Positions 1 through 5,536 of a DNA stretch of 6,260 nucleotides are shown here, in pieces. The notes under the pieces are model-generated. The model was not told the DNA's origin. It searched no databases and saw only the letters and a program-made list of their open reading frames with translations. The stretch's first letter is position 1; each line of letters opens with the position of its first letter. The translations under genes were made by a program, and so were the position numbers. This stretch comes from an uncultured bacterium (GTDB taxonomy: Bacteria > Bacillota > Clostridia > Lachnospirales > Lachnospiraceae). The DNA is taken from NCBI GenBank assembly GCA_947086625.1, contig CAMTZV010000100.1, positions 1 to 6,260 on the forward strand, in the 5' to 3' direction.

Positions 1-142
1 TCGCCGTATTCCTCACAATGTTCATCTCCTTTGGCGCGCCCACCAGAAGGTGGATATTCCTCTGTGAGCCGCCGGAATAGACGACCTTGATATCCGGCCC
101 GATATCGATAAAATCACCGGGCCGCAGTGTCAGCTTCAGCAT
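1..142 (-). CDS. csrA: CsrA-family carbon storage regulator, 5' part only (cut by window edge)
   Basis: CsrA is a small dimeric RNA-binding protein that binds GGA motifs in mRNA leaders and blocks or alters translation. Only the first 47 codons are in the window, but most of the family core is visible: MLKLT at the start, R7, G9, an I-x-I-G pattern at 12-15, APKE at 36-39 and R44. L4, R7 and R44 match residues that bind RNA in E. coli CsrA. Position 6, usually Arg, is Leu, so RNA recognition may differ. The ATG at 140-142 is set by AAGGAGG five bases upstream. Only 30 bp separate the start codon from the left inversion site, so the promoter must overlap that site or lie beyond it. CsrA in Firmicutes often sits with flagellar genes, but that cannot be seen here. 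The assignment rests on the motif pattern; the C-terminal helix is outside the window. Confidence 0.85.
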   Translation of the reverse strand, partial: MLKLTLRPGDFIDIGPDIKVVYSGGSQRNIHLLVGAPKEMNIVRNTA

Positions 143-147
143 AAAAA

Positions 148-156
148 CCTCCTTGT
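148..156 (-). promoter_or_regulatory. csrA ribosome binding site that also matches the CsrA binding consensus
   Basis: Read on the minus strand this is ACAAGGAGG, five bases before the csrA ATG. It is a near-ideal Shine-Dalgarno sequence. Its ACAAGGA part also matches the core of the known CsrA consensus (ACARGGA). Many bacteria have CsrA repress its own translation through such overlap, so negative autoregulation is plausible. AAGGAGG is common by itself, so only the upstream AC adds information. Confidence 0.5.
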
Positions 157-172
157 TTTTGTCTGCATGGAA

Positions 173-198
173 TGCAACAATTTGTATAGAATGTTGCA
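173..198 (+). repeat. Left recombination site (inverted copy 1)
   Basis: The site has two 10-bp arms, TGCAACAATT and GAATGTTGCA, around a 6-bp centre TGTATA. The outer 7 bp of the arms (TGCAACA/TGTTGCA) are perfect inverted repeats. This is the usual layout of a tyrosine recombinase core site, with two inverted binding elements around a 6-8 bp crossover region. The same arrangement recurs at 945-970 in opposite orientation with the same centre. The site lies between the divergent csrA and recombinase genes, 30 bp from the first start codon and 35 bp from the second. The recombination role is inferred. Confidence 0.65.
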
Positions 199-233
199 CC
201 TCACACGTTACATAAAAAAATGAAAGGAACGTA

Positions 234-839
234 ATGCACCCGCATTACAATAAGGAAAAAATGGGAACAACACAGCCGATCCGAAGTAAAACAGACGTAA
301 AGAAATTCACAGACTATTATGCAGTTGCAAAACCGAATGCCCGCAACTACTGCCTCATCGTGCTCGGGCTTCACACGGCGCTGCGCATAGGCGACATATT
401 GGAGCTGAGATGGCAGGACGTCTACCAGTTTGCACAGAAACGCTACGTAAAGCATCTGTTTCTCCGCGAAAAAAAGACAAAAAAAGCGAGCGTCATCGCC
501 CTCAGCCACCACGTGACCGAAGCGCTCGAGACGCTCCGCAGACAAAAAGACCCACAGCCCGCAGACTATATCTTCTCCGGGGCCGCGGGCGCCGCAAAGC
601 CGTTGTGCCGCTCGCAGGCATACCGCATCGTCAAGGAGGCCGCCCGCGAAACGCTTGGCGAGACGCACATCAGCTGCCATTCCCTGCGCAAGACCTTTGG
701 CTACCACGCATGGAAGCAGGGCATCTCCCCCGCGCTGCTGATGGACGTCTACAACCACTCCTCGTTTGTCATCACAAGAAGATATCTCGGCATCGATCAG
801 GACGACCGCGACCTGCTCTTTCAAAAGCTCGATTTCTGA
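234..839 (+). CDS. FimB/FimE-size tyrosine recombinase (probable DNA invertase)
   Basis: This 201-residue protein is essentially a lone tyrosine recombinase catalytic domain. Visible catalytic residues are R51 (TALRIGD), a lysine from the K80-K84 cluster, H149 and R152 (HSLRKTFG), H175 and the nucleophile Y184 (TRRYLGI). The long N-terminal core-binding domain of phage integrases is missing, as in FimB, FimE and Clostridioides difficile RecV, all about 200 residues. The stretch ARNYCL at 36-41 resembles the same part of FimB as I recall it. Residue 174 is Asn, where family members usually have Gly before the second His. ATG 234 has AAAGGA five bases upstream. ATG 261 also has a usable site (TAAGGA), but the longer form better fits FimB's N terminus. 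The gene lies wholly between two inverted dyad sites, its probable substrates, which suggests inversion rather than integration. A hairpin with a T run follows the gene. Confidence 0.85.
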   Translation: MHPHYNKEKMGTTQPIRSKTDVKKFTDYYAVAKPNARNYCLIVLGLHTALRIGDILELRWQDVYQFAQKRYVKHLFLREKKTKKASVIALSHHVTEALETLRRQKDPQPADYIFSGAAGAAKPLCRSQAYRIVKEAARETLGETHISCHSLRKTFGYHAWKQGISPALLMDVYNHSSFVITRRYLGIDQDDRDLLFQKLDF

Positions 840-902
840 AATGCGCGCCGATCTTCCTCTCATCTGAAAAATATGAGAAAAAATGAAAAAGGGGGTTAAG
901 AT

Positions 903-930
903 TTGAAAAAAGAGTCCGAAATATAACATG
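903..930 (+). promoter_or_regulatory. Candidate outward-reading promoter near the right end of the segment
   Basis: TTGAAA (903-908, five of six -35 bases) and TAACAT (925-930, four of six -10 bases) are 16 bp apart. As drawn, the promoter would read right, into the hairpin at 939-977 and then antisense into the HEPN gene. After inversion it would read directly into csrA. The -10 match is modest and the DNA is AT-rich, so a chance match is quite possible. Confidence 0.3.
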
Positions 931-938
931 TAAACGAG

Positions 939-977
939 AAAGCGTGCAACAAATTATACAAAATGTTGCACGCTTTT
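939..977 (+). terminator. Rho-independent terminator-like hairpin after the recombinase, built on the right recombination site
   Basis: A perfect 13-bp stem (AAAGCGTGCAACA at 939-951, complement at 964-976) with a 12-base AT-rich loop is followed by a short T run in the rightward direction. It would end the recombinase transcript, and perhaps also leftward transcripts from the HEPN gene, although the T run in that direction is poorer. Its centre coincides with the right inversion site, so inversion would separate the two stem halves. Confidence 0.5.
945..970 (-). repeat. Right recombination site (inverted copy 2)
   Basis: Arms TGCAACAAAT and AAATGTTGCA flank the 6-bp centre TATACA. Reverse-complemented, the centre is TGTATA, identical to that of the site at 173-198, and the outer seven bases of each arm match as well. 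The shared asymmetric centre fixes the relative orientation of the two copies as inverted, so recombination would invert rather than delete. Beyond the site the dyad continues with AAAGCG/CGCTTT, which the left copy lacks. Confidence 0.65.
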
Positions 978-984
978 CGTCTGT

Positions 985-1011
985 TTTATACCAGCATTTT
1001 TACGTTTTCAG
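985..1011 (-). promoter_or_regulatory. Candidate leftward extended -10 promoter just outside the right site
   Basis: On the minus strand, TATAAA (985-990) is preceded by TGG, an extended -10 element, with CTGAAA (1006-1011, four of six) 15 bp upstream. It would read left into the segment. In the present orientation that is antisense to the recombinase; after inversion it would be sense. The spacing is short, so this is a weak call. Confidence 0.25.
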
Positions 1012-1019
1012 CCTTTTCC

Positions 1020-1424
1020 TTACAGGCTTCTCCACCTTTCTTCCAAATATGGCTCCAATATCTTCAGGATCTTCTCCGCCTTTTCCAGTTGTTCCTCCGC
1101 CATATCATGGGACACAAGAAAGAAATCCTGATAGTCTGCCTTTTCCCTCAAGCGATAACAGGTGTCCACCATTTTAGATACTGATTTATCAAAAATACCG
1201 CTTTTTACATAATTACGGTTAAAATATGCAATCACACCGGAATGTTTACTCGAGTCAAACTGGTCTAACGCAGTTACCGCACGCAATCCATGAAAAATTC
1301 CATAATAAGAACGGTTTACGGACGACTTGAACTGCCTGATCTGTAACAGTGCTTTTGCCGCTTCCAGATTTTCTTTTGCACATGAAAAACGGTAGCGCGA
1401 CAGCTCCTTTACGCTGCCCTCCAT
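1020..1424 (-). CDS. HEPN-domain protein, probable toxin/RNase partner of the adjacent nucleotidyltransferase
   Basis: This 134-residue all-alpha protein has the HEPN signature R38-X6-H45 (RSYYGIFH), followed by HGLRAV and a conserved-looking DSSKHSGVIAYF segment at 57-68. HEPN proteins of this kind often act as RNases, with the Arg and His in the active site, and are commonly paired with minimal nucleotidyltransferases as toxin-antitoxin or defence modules. The ATG at 1424 is preferred over an upstream in-frame ATG at 1478 because GGGAGGGG lies eight bases before it. The gene then overlaps the 3' end of the nucleotidyltransferase gene by 16 bp, which suggests translational coupling. It lacks the HXY extension of the HepT RX4HXY motif, so any AMPylation by the partner would need another residue; Y40 and Y41 inside the motif are candidates. 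Toxicity is inferred from the family. Confidence 0.75.
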   Translation of the reverse strand: MEGSVKELSRYRFSCAKENLEAAKALLQIRQFKSSVNRSYYGIFHGLRAVTALDQFDSSKHSGVIAYFNRNYVKSGIFDKSVSKMVDTCYRLREKADYQDFFLVSHDMAEEQLEKAEKILKILEPYLEERWRSL

Positions 1425-1735
1425 AAAACAATCCCCTCCCTTGCCATATTCTGATAAAACGGAGTGACACCTTCCCATTTACGGAAATCAGAATAATCAA
1501 TATCCAACACGGAAAACACTTTGTCATATTTCAAATTCATGTCAACGACAAAACCGGAGAGAAGCTCCTGTATTTCATTTGTCAAAACATCCCTGACTAA
1601 AACGGCAACATCAATATCCGATTCGTCCGTGCTTGTTCCCCGCGCAACAGAGCCGTAAAGAATAATCCGTTCAACCGAAGGCTTCATAATTTCCAGAATG
1701 CCATCCACCAGCTCATTTAATATTTTTTCGTCCAT
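1409..1735 (-). CDS. Minimal nucleotidyltransferase (MNT), probable antitoxin of the HEPN pair
   Basis: This 108-residue protein has a DNA polymerase beta-like nucleotidyltransferase fold. G28-S29 and D40-I-D42 form an exact GSX10DXD motif, in which the two Asp would bind metal. A third acidic residue on a later strand, perhaps D65, D78 or D80, could not be fixed. In characterised HepT-MntA pairs the MNT protein neutralises the HEPN toxin by attaching AMP to a tyrosine. Its position directly upstream of a HEPN gene supports a similar role here. The ATG has GGGAGG six bases upstream. The gene begins 33 bp after the nadE stop codon with no terminator between, so it may share that transcript. 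It is clearly richer in A+T than nadE, which suggests horizontal acquisition. Confidence 0.78.
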   Translation of the reverse strand: MDEKILNELVDGILEIMKPSVERIILYGSVARGTSTDESDIDVAVLVRDVLTNEIQELLSGFVVDMNLKYDKVFSVLDIDYSDFRKWEGVTPFYQNMAREGIVLWRAA

Positions 1736-1768
1736 TCAAAGCCTCCCTGAAAAAAATCCTTCCCGTGC

Positions 1769-3685
1769 TCACAGCGCCTCCACCTCGCGCAGCCACAGCG
1801 CAGCCGACGCGTCGCTCGGCATCCGAAGGTCGCCGCGCGGCGAGAGCGCGACCGAGCCGACCTTCGGGCCGTCCGGCACGCAGGAGCGCTTGAACTGCTG
1901 CGAGAAGAACCGGCGGTAGAAGATTTTCAGCCACTTCAAGATGACGGCGTCCTCGTAGCGCCCGTCAAATGCCAGCCTTGCCAGACGGTACACCTTCGCC
2001 GGGGAGAAGCCGTAGCGCAGCACCTGATACAGATAAAAGTCGTGCAGCTCGTAGGGCCCGACCAGATCTTCGGTTTTCTGCGAGATCTTCCCGTCCTCGG
2101 GCGGCAGCAGCTCGGGGCTCACCGGCGTGTCCAAAACGTCGAGCAGCACGCCGGAGAGCGCTTCATCCCCGCACACGTCCGCGTAATAGCGCACGAGATG
2201 GCGCACGAGCGTCTTTGGAACCGAGCAGTTGACCCCGTACATCGACATGTGGTCGCCGTTGTAAGTCGCCCAGCCCAGCGCCAGCTCCGACATATCGCCC
2301 GTGCCGATCACCATTCCGCCGTTTTTGTTCGCAATGTCCATCAGAATCTGTGTCCGCTCTCTCGCCTGCGCGTTCTCGTAGGTCACGTCGTGCATGGCCG
2401 CATCGTGCCCGATGTCCGCAAAGTGCTGGTTCACCGCATCCCGGATCGGGATCTCGAGCAGGCTCGCGCCAAGGCCCTTCACGAGGCTGACCGCGTTGTC
2501 GTACGTGCGGTCGGTCGTCCCAAAGCCCGGCATCGTCACCGCCGTGATGCCCTTGCGCGGCAGGAAAAGCGCGTCAAAAGCGCGCACGGTCACGAGCAGC
2601 GCCAGCGTGGAATCCAGCCCCCCGGAGATGCCGACCACCGCGTTTTTGCAGCCGGTGTGCGCAAGACGCGTCTTTAAGCCGAGCGCCTGGATCGCGAAGA
2701 TCTCCTCGCAGCGCTTCTCGCGGTCGCGGCTCTCGCGCGGCACGAACGGGGACGCGTCCACAAAGCGGGTCAGCGTCGTCTCCTGCACTTTCAATGAGAA
2801 CTCCATGCGAAAATAGTTCATCTCGCGCTTCCAGCCTGTCTCAAACGTCGAAAGCCTCCGGCGCTCCGACTCCATGCGGTTCACGTCGATCTCCGAGTAC
2901 GTGATCTCGTTTTCAAAGCGCTTCGACTCGGCGAGCAATGCGCCGTTTTCTGCGATCAGATTGTGCCCGGAAAAGACGACGTCCTGCGTGGACTCGCCCT
3001 CGCCCACGCTGCAATAGACGTAGCCGCACACGAGGCGCGCGGACTGGTTTTTGACCAGCTCCCTGCGGTAGACGTCCTTTCCGGTCACCTCGTCGCTTGC
3101 GGAGAGGTTGACGAGCAGCGTCGCCCCCGCCAGCGCGTGCTCGTTGCTCGGCGGGCACGGCGCCCACAAATCCTCGCAGATTTCCGCCGACACGCGAAGG
3201 GCGGGACACTCCTTACACGCGAAGACCATCCGCGTGCCCATATAGCAGTCGCGCCCCGCCACTGTAACCGGAACCGGCTGCTTCATGCCCTTTGAAAAAT
3301 AGCGCTGCTCATAAAATTCGCCGTAGTTGGGCAGGCTCGTCTTCGGCACAAGCCCGAGCAAAGCCCCGCCGCTAAACGCCGCCGCCGCATTGTAGAGCTT
3401 TCCGTTATGCGAAACGGGAAGCCCCACAAAAATCAGCGCGTTTAACCCCTTCGTCTGCTCCACAAGCCACCCGAGCGCTTCCTCGGCCTCCCGCAGCAAA
3501 AGCTCCTGCAAAAACAGGTCGTTACACGTATACCCGGTCAGACACAGCTCCGGGCAGACAATGACGTTTGCCCCCGCCGCTACCGCCTCATTTACCTTTT
3601 TTAACACCGACTCCCGGTTAAATGCCGGGTCGGCCACCCTGATATCCGGCGTTACCGCCGCCACCTTTACGAATCCCTGCTGCAC
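1769..3685 (-). CDS. nadE: Glutamine-dependent NAD+ synthetase
   Basis: This 638-residue enzyme catalyses the last step of NAD+ synthesis: deamido-NAD+ (NaAD) plus ATP and glutamine gives NAD+. The N-terminal carbon-nitrogen hydrolase domain (about 5-300) releases ammonia from glutamine and has the triad E46 (CPELCLTGY), K115 (LVPKTSLPNY) and C170 (AEICEDLW). The C-terminal synthetase domain (about 325-638) carries the ATP pyrophosphatase loop SGGLDST at 354-360 and the family's typical end, RFFSQQFKRSC...GPKVGS. Length and both active sites are intact. The start is GTG, with AAAGGAG eight bases upstream inside the end of hslO, giving a 19-bp overlap and likely coupled translation. No ATG fits better, because the conserved N terminus begins right at this GTG. 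The enzyme is cytoplasmic. Confidence 0.95.
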   Translation of the reverse strand: MQQGFVKVAAVTPDIRVADPAFNRESVLKKVNEAVAAGANVIVCPELCLTGYTCNDLFLQELLLREAEEALGWLVEQTKGLNALIFVGLPVSHNGKLYNAAAAFSGGALLGLVPKTSLPNYGEFYEQRYFSKGMKQPVPVTVAGRDCYMGTRMVFACKECPALRVSAEICEDLWAPCPPSNEHALAGATLLVNLSASDEVTGKDVYRRELVKNQSARLVCGYVYCSVGEGESTQDVVFSGHNLIAENGALLAESKRFENEITYSEIDVNRMESERRRLSTFETGWKREMNYFRMEFSLKVQETTLTRFVDASPFVPRESRDREKRCEEIFAIQALGLKTRLAHTGCKNAVVGISGGLDSTLALLVTVRAFDALFLPRKGITAVTMPGFGTTDRTYDNAVSLVKGLGASLLEIPIRDAVNQHFADIGHDAAMHDVTYENAQARERTQILMDIANKNGGMVIGTGDMSELALGWATYNGDHMSMYGVNCSVPKTLVRHLVRYYADVCGDEALSGVLLDVLDTPVSPELLPPEDGKISQKTEDLVGPYELHDFYLYQVLRYGFSPAKVYRLARLAFDGRYEDAVILKWLKIFYRRFFSQQFKRSCVPDGPKVGSVALSPRGDLRMPSDASAALWLREVEAL

Positions 3686-4551
3686 CTTTCAATCTCCTTT
3701 AACTCTTCGATTTCAAACGTATAGTCCGTATTACAAAAATGACAGTTCACATGGATCGGCTCGCCGTCGTCGATCATCTCGCGCAGATTCTTTTTCCCGA
3801 CGCCGATTAACGCCTTCGTGATGCGCTCCTTCGAGCAGTTGCAGGAAAACTGCACCGGCATCGTCTCACCCTTTTCCACCTCAAAAAACGTGAGTACCTC
3901 CTCGAGCATGATCTCCGGCGTAAAGCCCCGGGAGAGCATCTTCGTCACCGGCTCCAACGTCGCAAGGCTGCCCTCCAGCTTTTTGATGACCTCGTCGGAC
4001 GTAAAGGGCAAAAGCTGGACGATAAAGCCGCCCGCCTCCAGCACGCTTCCGTCCCTGCCCACGAGCACGCCAAGCCCCACAACCGACGGGATCTGCTCGC
4101 TCGCCGCAAAGTAATAGGTCAAATCCTCCGCGATCTCCCCGGTCTGCAAATCGACCTCGCCCACGTAAGGCTCCTTGAGCCCCATGTCCCTGATGACGCG
4201 CAGCATCCCGTTTCCCATCGCGCCGCCCACGTTTAAATGGCCGTCCGATTTCGGGGGCAATGCCACGACGGGAACCTCCGGGTAGCCCTTGACGTTTCCT
4301 TTTGAATCCGCCGTGACCGTCAGCCCCTTCCCCGGGCCGTCGCCCCGTATCTGCAGCGTTAAAAGGTCGTTCTCGCCCTTCATCATCGCGCCCATCATCG
4401 CGCCCGCGGAAAGCAGGCGCCCGAGCGCCGCCGTCATGACGGGGCTCATGCCGTGGTGCCTTCTCGCCTCCTCTGCCAGATGTTTCGACGTGACCGCAAA
4501 TGCGCGTATCGCGCCGTCCGCCGCGGTTGCCCGCACCATATAATCATCCAT
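3667..4551 (-). CDS. hslO: Hsp33 redox-regulated holdase chaperone
   Basis: Hsp33 is a cytoplasmic chaperone that is inactive while its four cysteines hold zinc. Under oxidative stress with heat it forms disulfides and binds unfolding proteins. This 294-residue protein has the full zinc-switch motif C237-N-C239-X30-C270-H-F-C273, inside the family's CXC-X27-32-CXXC range. Family stretches are visible: SAGAMMGAMMKG near 48-59, DLTYYFAASEQIPS in the middle, CSKER after the first cysteines. The start MDDYMVRA aligns with the Bacillus protein's MDYLVKAL, which supports ATG 4551. An extra cysteine, C290, lies near the C terminus. Its ribosome binding site is unusual: the nearest purine stretch (GGGAAG) is weak, and a stronger one (GGAGAAAGG) lies beyond a small hairpin. 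It sits between the methyltransferase and nadE genes in one leftward operon. Confidence 0.95.
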   Translation of the reverse strand: MDDYMVRATAADGAIRAFAVTSKHLAEEARRHHGMSPVMTAALGRLLSAGAMMGAMMKGENDLLTLQIRGDGPGKGLTVTADSKGNVKGYPEVPVVALPPKSDGHLNVGGAMGNGMLRVIRDMGLKEPYVGEVDLQTGEIAEDLTYYFAASEQIPSVVGLGVLVGRDGSVLEAGGFIVQLLPFTSDEVIKKLEGSLATLEPVTKMLSRGFTPEIMLEEVLTFFEVEKGETMPVQFSCNCSKERITKALIGVGKKNLREMIDDGEPIHVNCHFCNTDYTFEIEELKEIERCSRDS

Positions 4552-4561
4552 ATGCGCTTCC

Positions 4562-4580
4562 CGTAACGGCCCTGCCGTTA
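4562..4580 (-). promoter_or_regulatory. Short perfect hairpin in the hslO leader
   Basis: An 8-bp perfect stem (GTAACGGC/GCCGTTAC) with a 3-base loop ends 10 bases before the hslO ATG. The strong purine-rich stretch AGGAGAAAGGAAAGG lies just upstream of it, too far from the ATG unless the hairpin folds. No T run follows, so it is not a good terminator. It could bring the ribosome binding site closer to the start or otherwise adjust hslO translation; that is inference. Confidence 0.35.
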
Positions 4581-4620
4581 CCTTTCCTTTCTCCTCTATT
4601 TTTGTCCGTCCGGGCCGTGA

Positions 4621-5427
4621 TTATTCCGCCAGACGTTGCTTCTGCCCGTCACACGCTTCCGGTGTGCCGTTTTCCTCTTGCTTCTTGCCCTTCTCGCGCG
4701 CGACAAAAAAGATCTTTTCGCTCGTCTCCGTGGGCGCGCCGCCGCTCTGCGCGTCAAACATGCGCACGAACTCCATGCCGCCCTCCACGAGAAACCGCTC
4801 GACCTCCTGCGGCGTGTAGCCCTGCTCCTCGTGCACCTCCACATACCGCTCGAACAGCCCGTCCTCCCGCTGCAAAAACAGCGTCAGGTCGTACTCGTTG
4901 CGCCCGCTGTCCGCGTCAAAATAGTTTTCCCATATATAGGCCGCGTCCTCGCCGCTCTGCGCAAACGTCGCGTCACCCATCTGCTCGCGGAATCGATAGA
5001 GCGTGTTCAGATCGAACAAAAACAGCCCGCCCGGGTCCAGATAGTTGTTGACCAGACGCACCGTCTGCATAAAATCCTCCGGCGTGAGCAGGTAGTTCAT
5101 CGTGTCGCACGTGCTCACCACCGCCCGCACCGTGCCGTAGAGCTCAAATGCACGGATGTCCTGGCACAGATAGAGGATATCGGACTCCCCCTCCTTCTCC
5201 CGCGCCTCCATGAGCATTTCCTGCGAGCCGTCCACGCCGATCATATCGTACCCCGCCGCGGCGAGCATCCGCGTGAGCGTCCCCGTCCCGCAGCCCAGAT
5301 CCAGCACCAGCCCGTCGTCGATGTGCGCAAGCCGAAGCTCTTCCACGATCAGGTCACGCCACTTTTCATAGGGCACGTCCTCCATAAACGCGTCGTAGAC
5401 GCGCGCAAAGCTGTCGTATGTGTTCAT
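4621..5427 (-). CDS. Class I SAM-dependent methyltransferase, substrate unknown
   Basis: This 268-residue cytoplasmic protein has a Rossmann-type methyltransferase fold. Motif I is LDLGCGTGT with the glycine-rich loop at about 45-49. The acidic residue for the SAM ribose is D66 in the GVDGS stretch. The N terminus, YDSFARVYDAFMEDVPYEKW, resembles YqeM-type methyltransferases of Firmicutes. The C-terminal 25 residues are charged, low in complexity and probably flexible. ATG 5427 is preferred over an in-frame TTG at 5448 because a good ribosome binding site, AGAGGTGA, lies between them. It is the first gene of the leftward operon and has its own promoter in the divergent region; hslO follows after 69 bp. 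Nothing in the sequence reveals the substrate (small molecule, RNA or protein). Confidence 0.85.
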   Translation of the reverse strand: MNTYDSFARVYDAFMEDVPYEKWRDLIVEELRLAHIDDGLVLDLGCGTGTLTRMLAAAGYDMIGVDGSQEMLMEAREKEGESDILYLCQDIRAFELYGTVRAVVSTCDTMNYLLTPEDFMQTVRLVNNYLDPGGLFLFDLNTLYRFREQMGDATFAQSGEDAAYIWENYFDADSGRNEYDLTLFLQREDGLFERYVEVHEEQGYTPQEVERFLVEGGMEFVRMFDAQSGGAPTETSEKIFFVAREKGKKQEENGTPEACDGQKQRLAE

Positions 5428-5449
5428 GGCTCTACCGTCACCTCTCAAA

Positions 5450-5518
5450 ATCGATTCCCATATCCCCTGTTACTATATCATTTTTGCCGAAAACTTTCTA
5501 CTATTACTTGGAATCGAT
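5450..5518. repeat. 9-bp inverted repeat spanning the divergent promoter region
   Basis: ATCGATTCC at 5450-5458 and its exact reverse complement GGAATCGAT at 5510-5518 are separated by 51 bp. One copy overlaps the -35 box of the rightward promoter. The other lies just downstream of the expected leftward transcription start. They could be two operator half-sites for one regulator of both genes; a chance repeat is also possible. Confidence 0.35.
5472..5500 (-). promoter_or_regulatory. Leftward promoter for the methyltransferase-hslO-nadE operon
   Basis: On the minus strand, TAGAAA (5495-5500, four of six) is followed after 17 bp by TATAGT (5472-5477, five of six), with TGA just upstream of the -10 as an extended element. 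Spacing is ideal for the housekeeping sigma factor. Transcription would begin near 5465, giving a leader of about 40 bases. Confidence 0.55.
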
Positions 5519-5536
5519 GTGTTTTTTTGATAAAAT
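5508..5536 (+). promoter_or_regulatory. Rightward promoter for the membrane protein gene
   Basis: TTGGAA (5508-5513, four of six) is followed after exactly 17 bp by TAAAAT (5531-5536, five of six), with TGA immediately upstream as an extended -10. The expected start near 5543 leaves a leader of about 17 bases with GGAGG six bases before the ATG at 5560. This is the best promoter match in the window. Confidence 0.65.

Larger units (their letters stand above)
173..970. other. Putative self-inverting DNA segment carrying its own recombinase
   Basis: The segment is bounded by two dyad sites in inverted orientation, 772 bp apart centre to centre, and its only gene is a FimB-like tyrosine recombinase. 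Both sites have TGCAACA outer arms, a 12-bp interval between those arms, and a 6-bp centre that is identical when one site is reverse-complemented. Recombination between inverted sites inverts the DNA between them. Here that would turn the recombinase gene around and change the sequence upstream of csrA. In E. coli fim the recombinase genes lie outside the invertible promoter; here the gene is inside. A very small mobile cassette with inverted ends, or two unrelated hairpins, are alternatives. The structure is seen directly; inversion is inferred. Confidence 0.55.

Noticed and set aside
883..906. Seven-codon open frame starting ATGAAAAAG after the recombinase
   Set aside because: Too short, no ribosome binding site, in low-complexity A-rich DNA.
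201..929. A 242-codon open frame antisense to the recombinase, filling nearly the whole segment
   Set aside because: It is mostly the complement of a clearly conserved recombinase gene, starts far from any ribosome site, and its protein has no recognisable motif.
173..970. Interpretation as attL/attR of an integrated element
   Set aside because: The sites are inverted rather than direct repeats and enclose only the recombinase gene, so integration/excision fits less well than inversion.
1425..1478. Upstream ATG extending the HEPN protein by 18 residues
   Set aside because: The extension lies within the nucleotidyltransferase reading region, lacks conserved HEPN sequence and contains the strong GGGAGGGG site for the inner ATG.
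2042..2677. Long open frame on the plus strand inside nadE
   Set aside because: Shadow of the GC-rich nadE gene; its Arg/His/Ala-rich product is typical of an antisense frame.
5428..5448. TTG start extending the methyltransferase by seven codons
   Set aside because: The extension contains the ribosome binding site for ATG 5427 and has no good one of its own.
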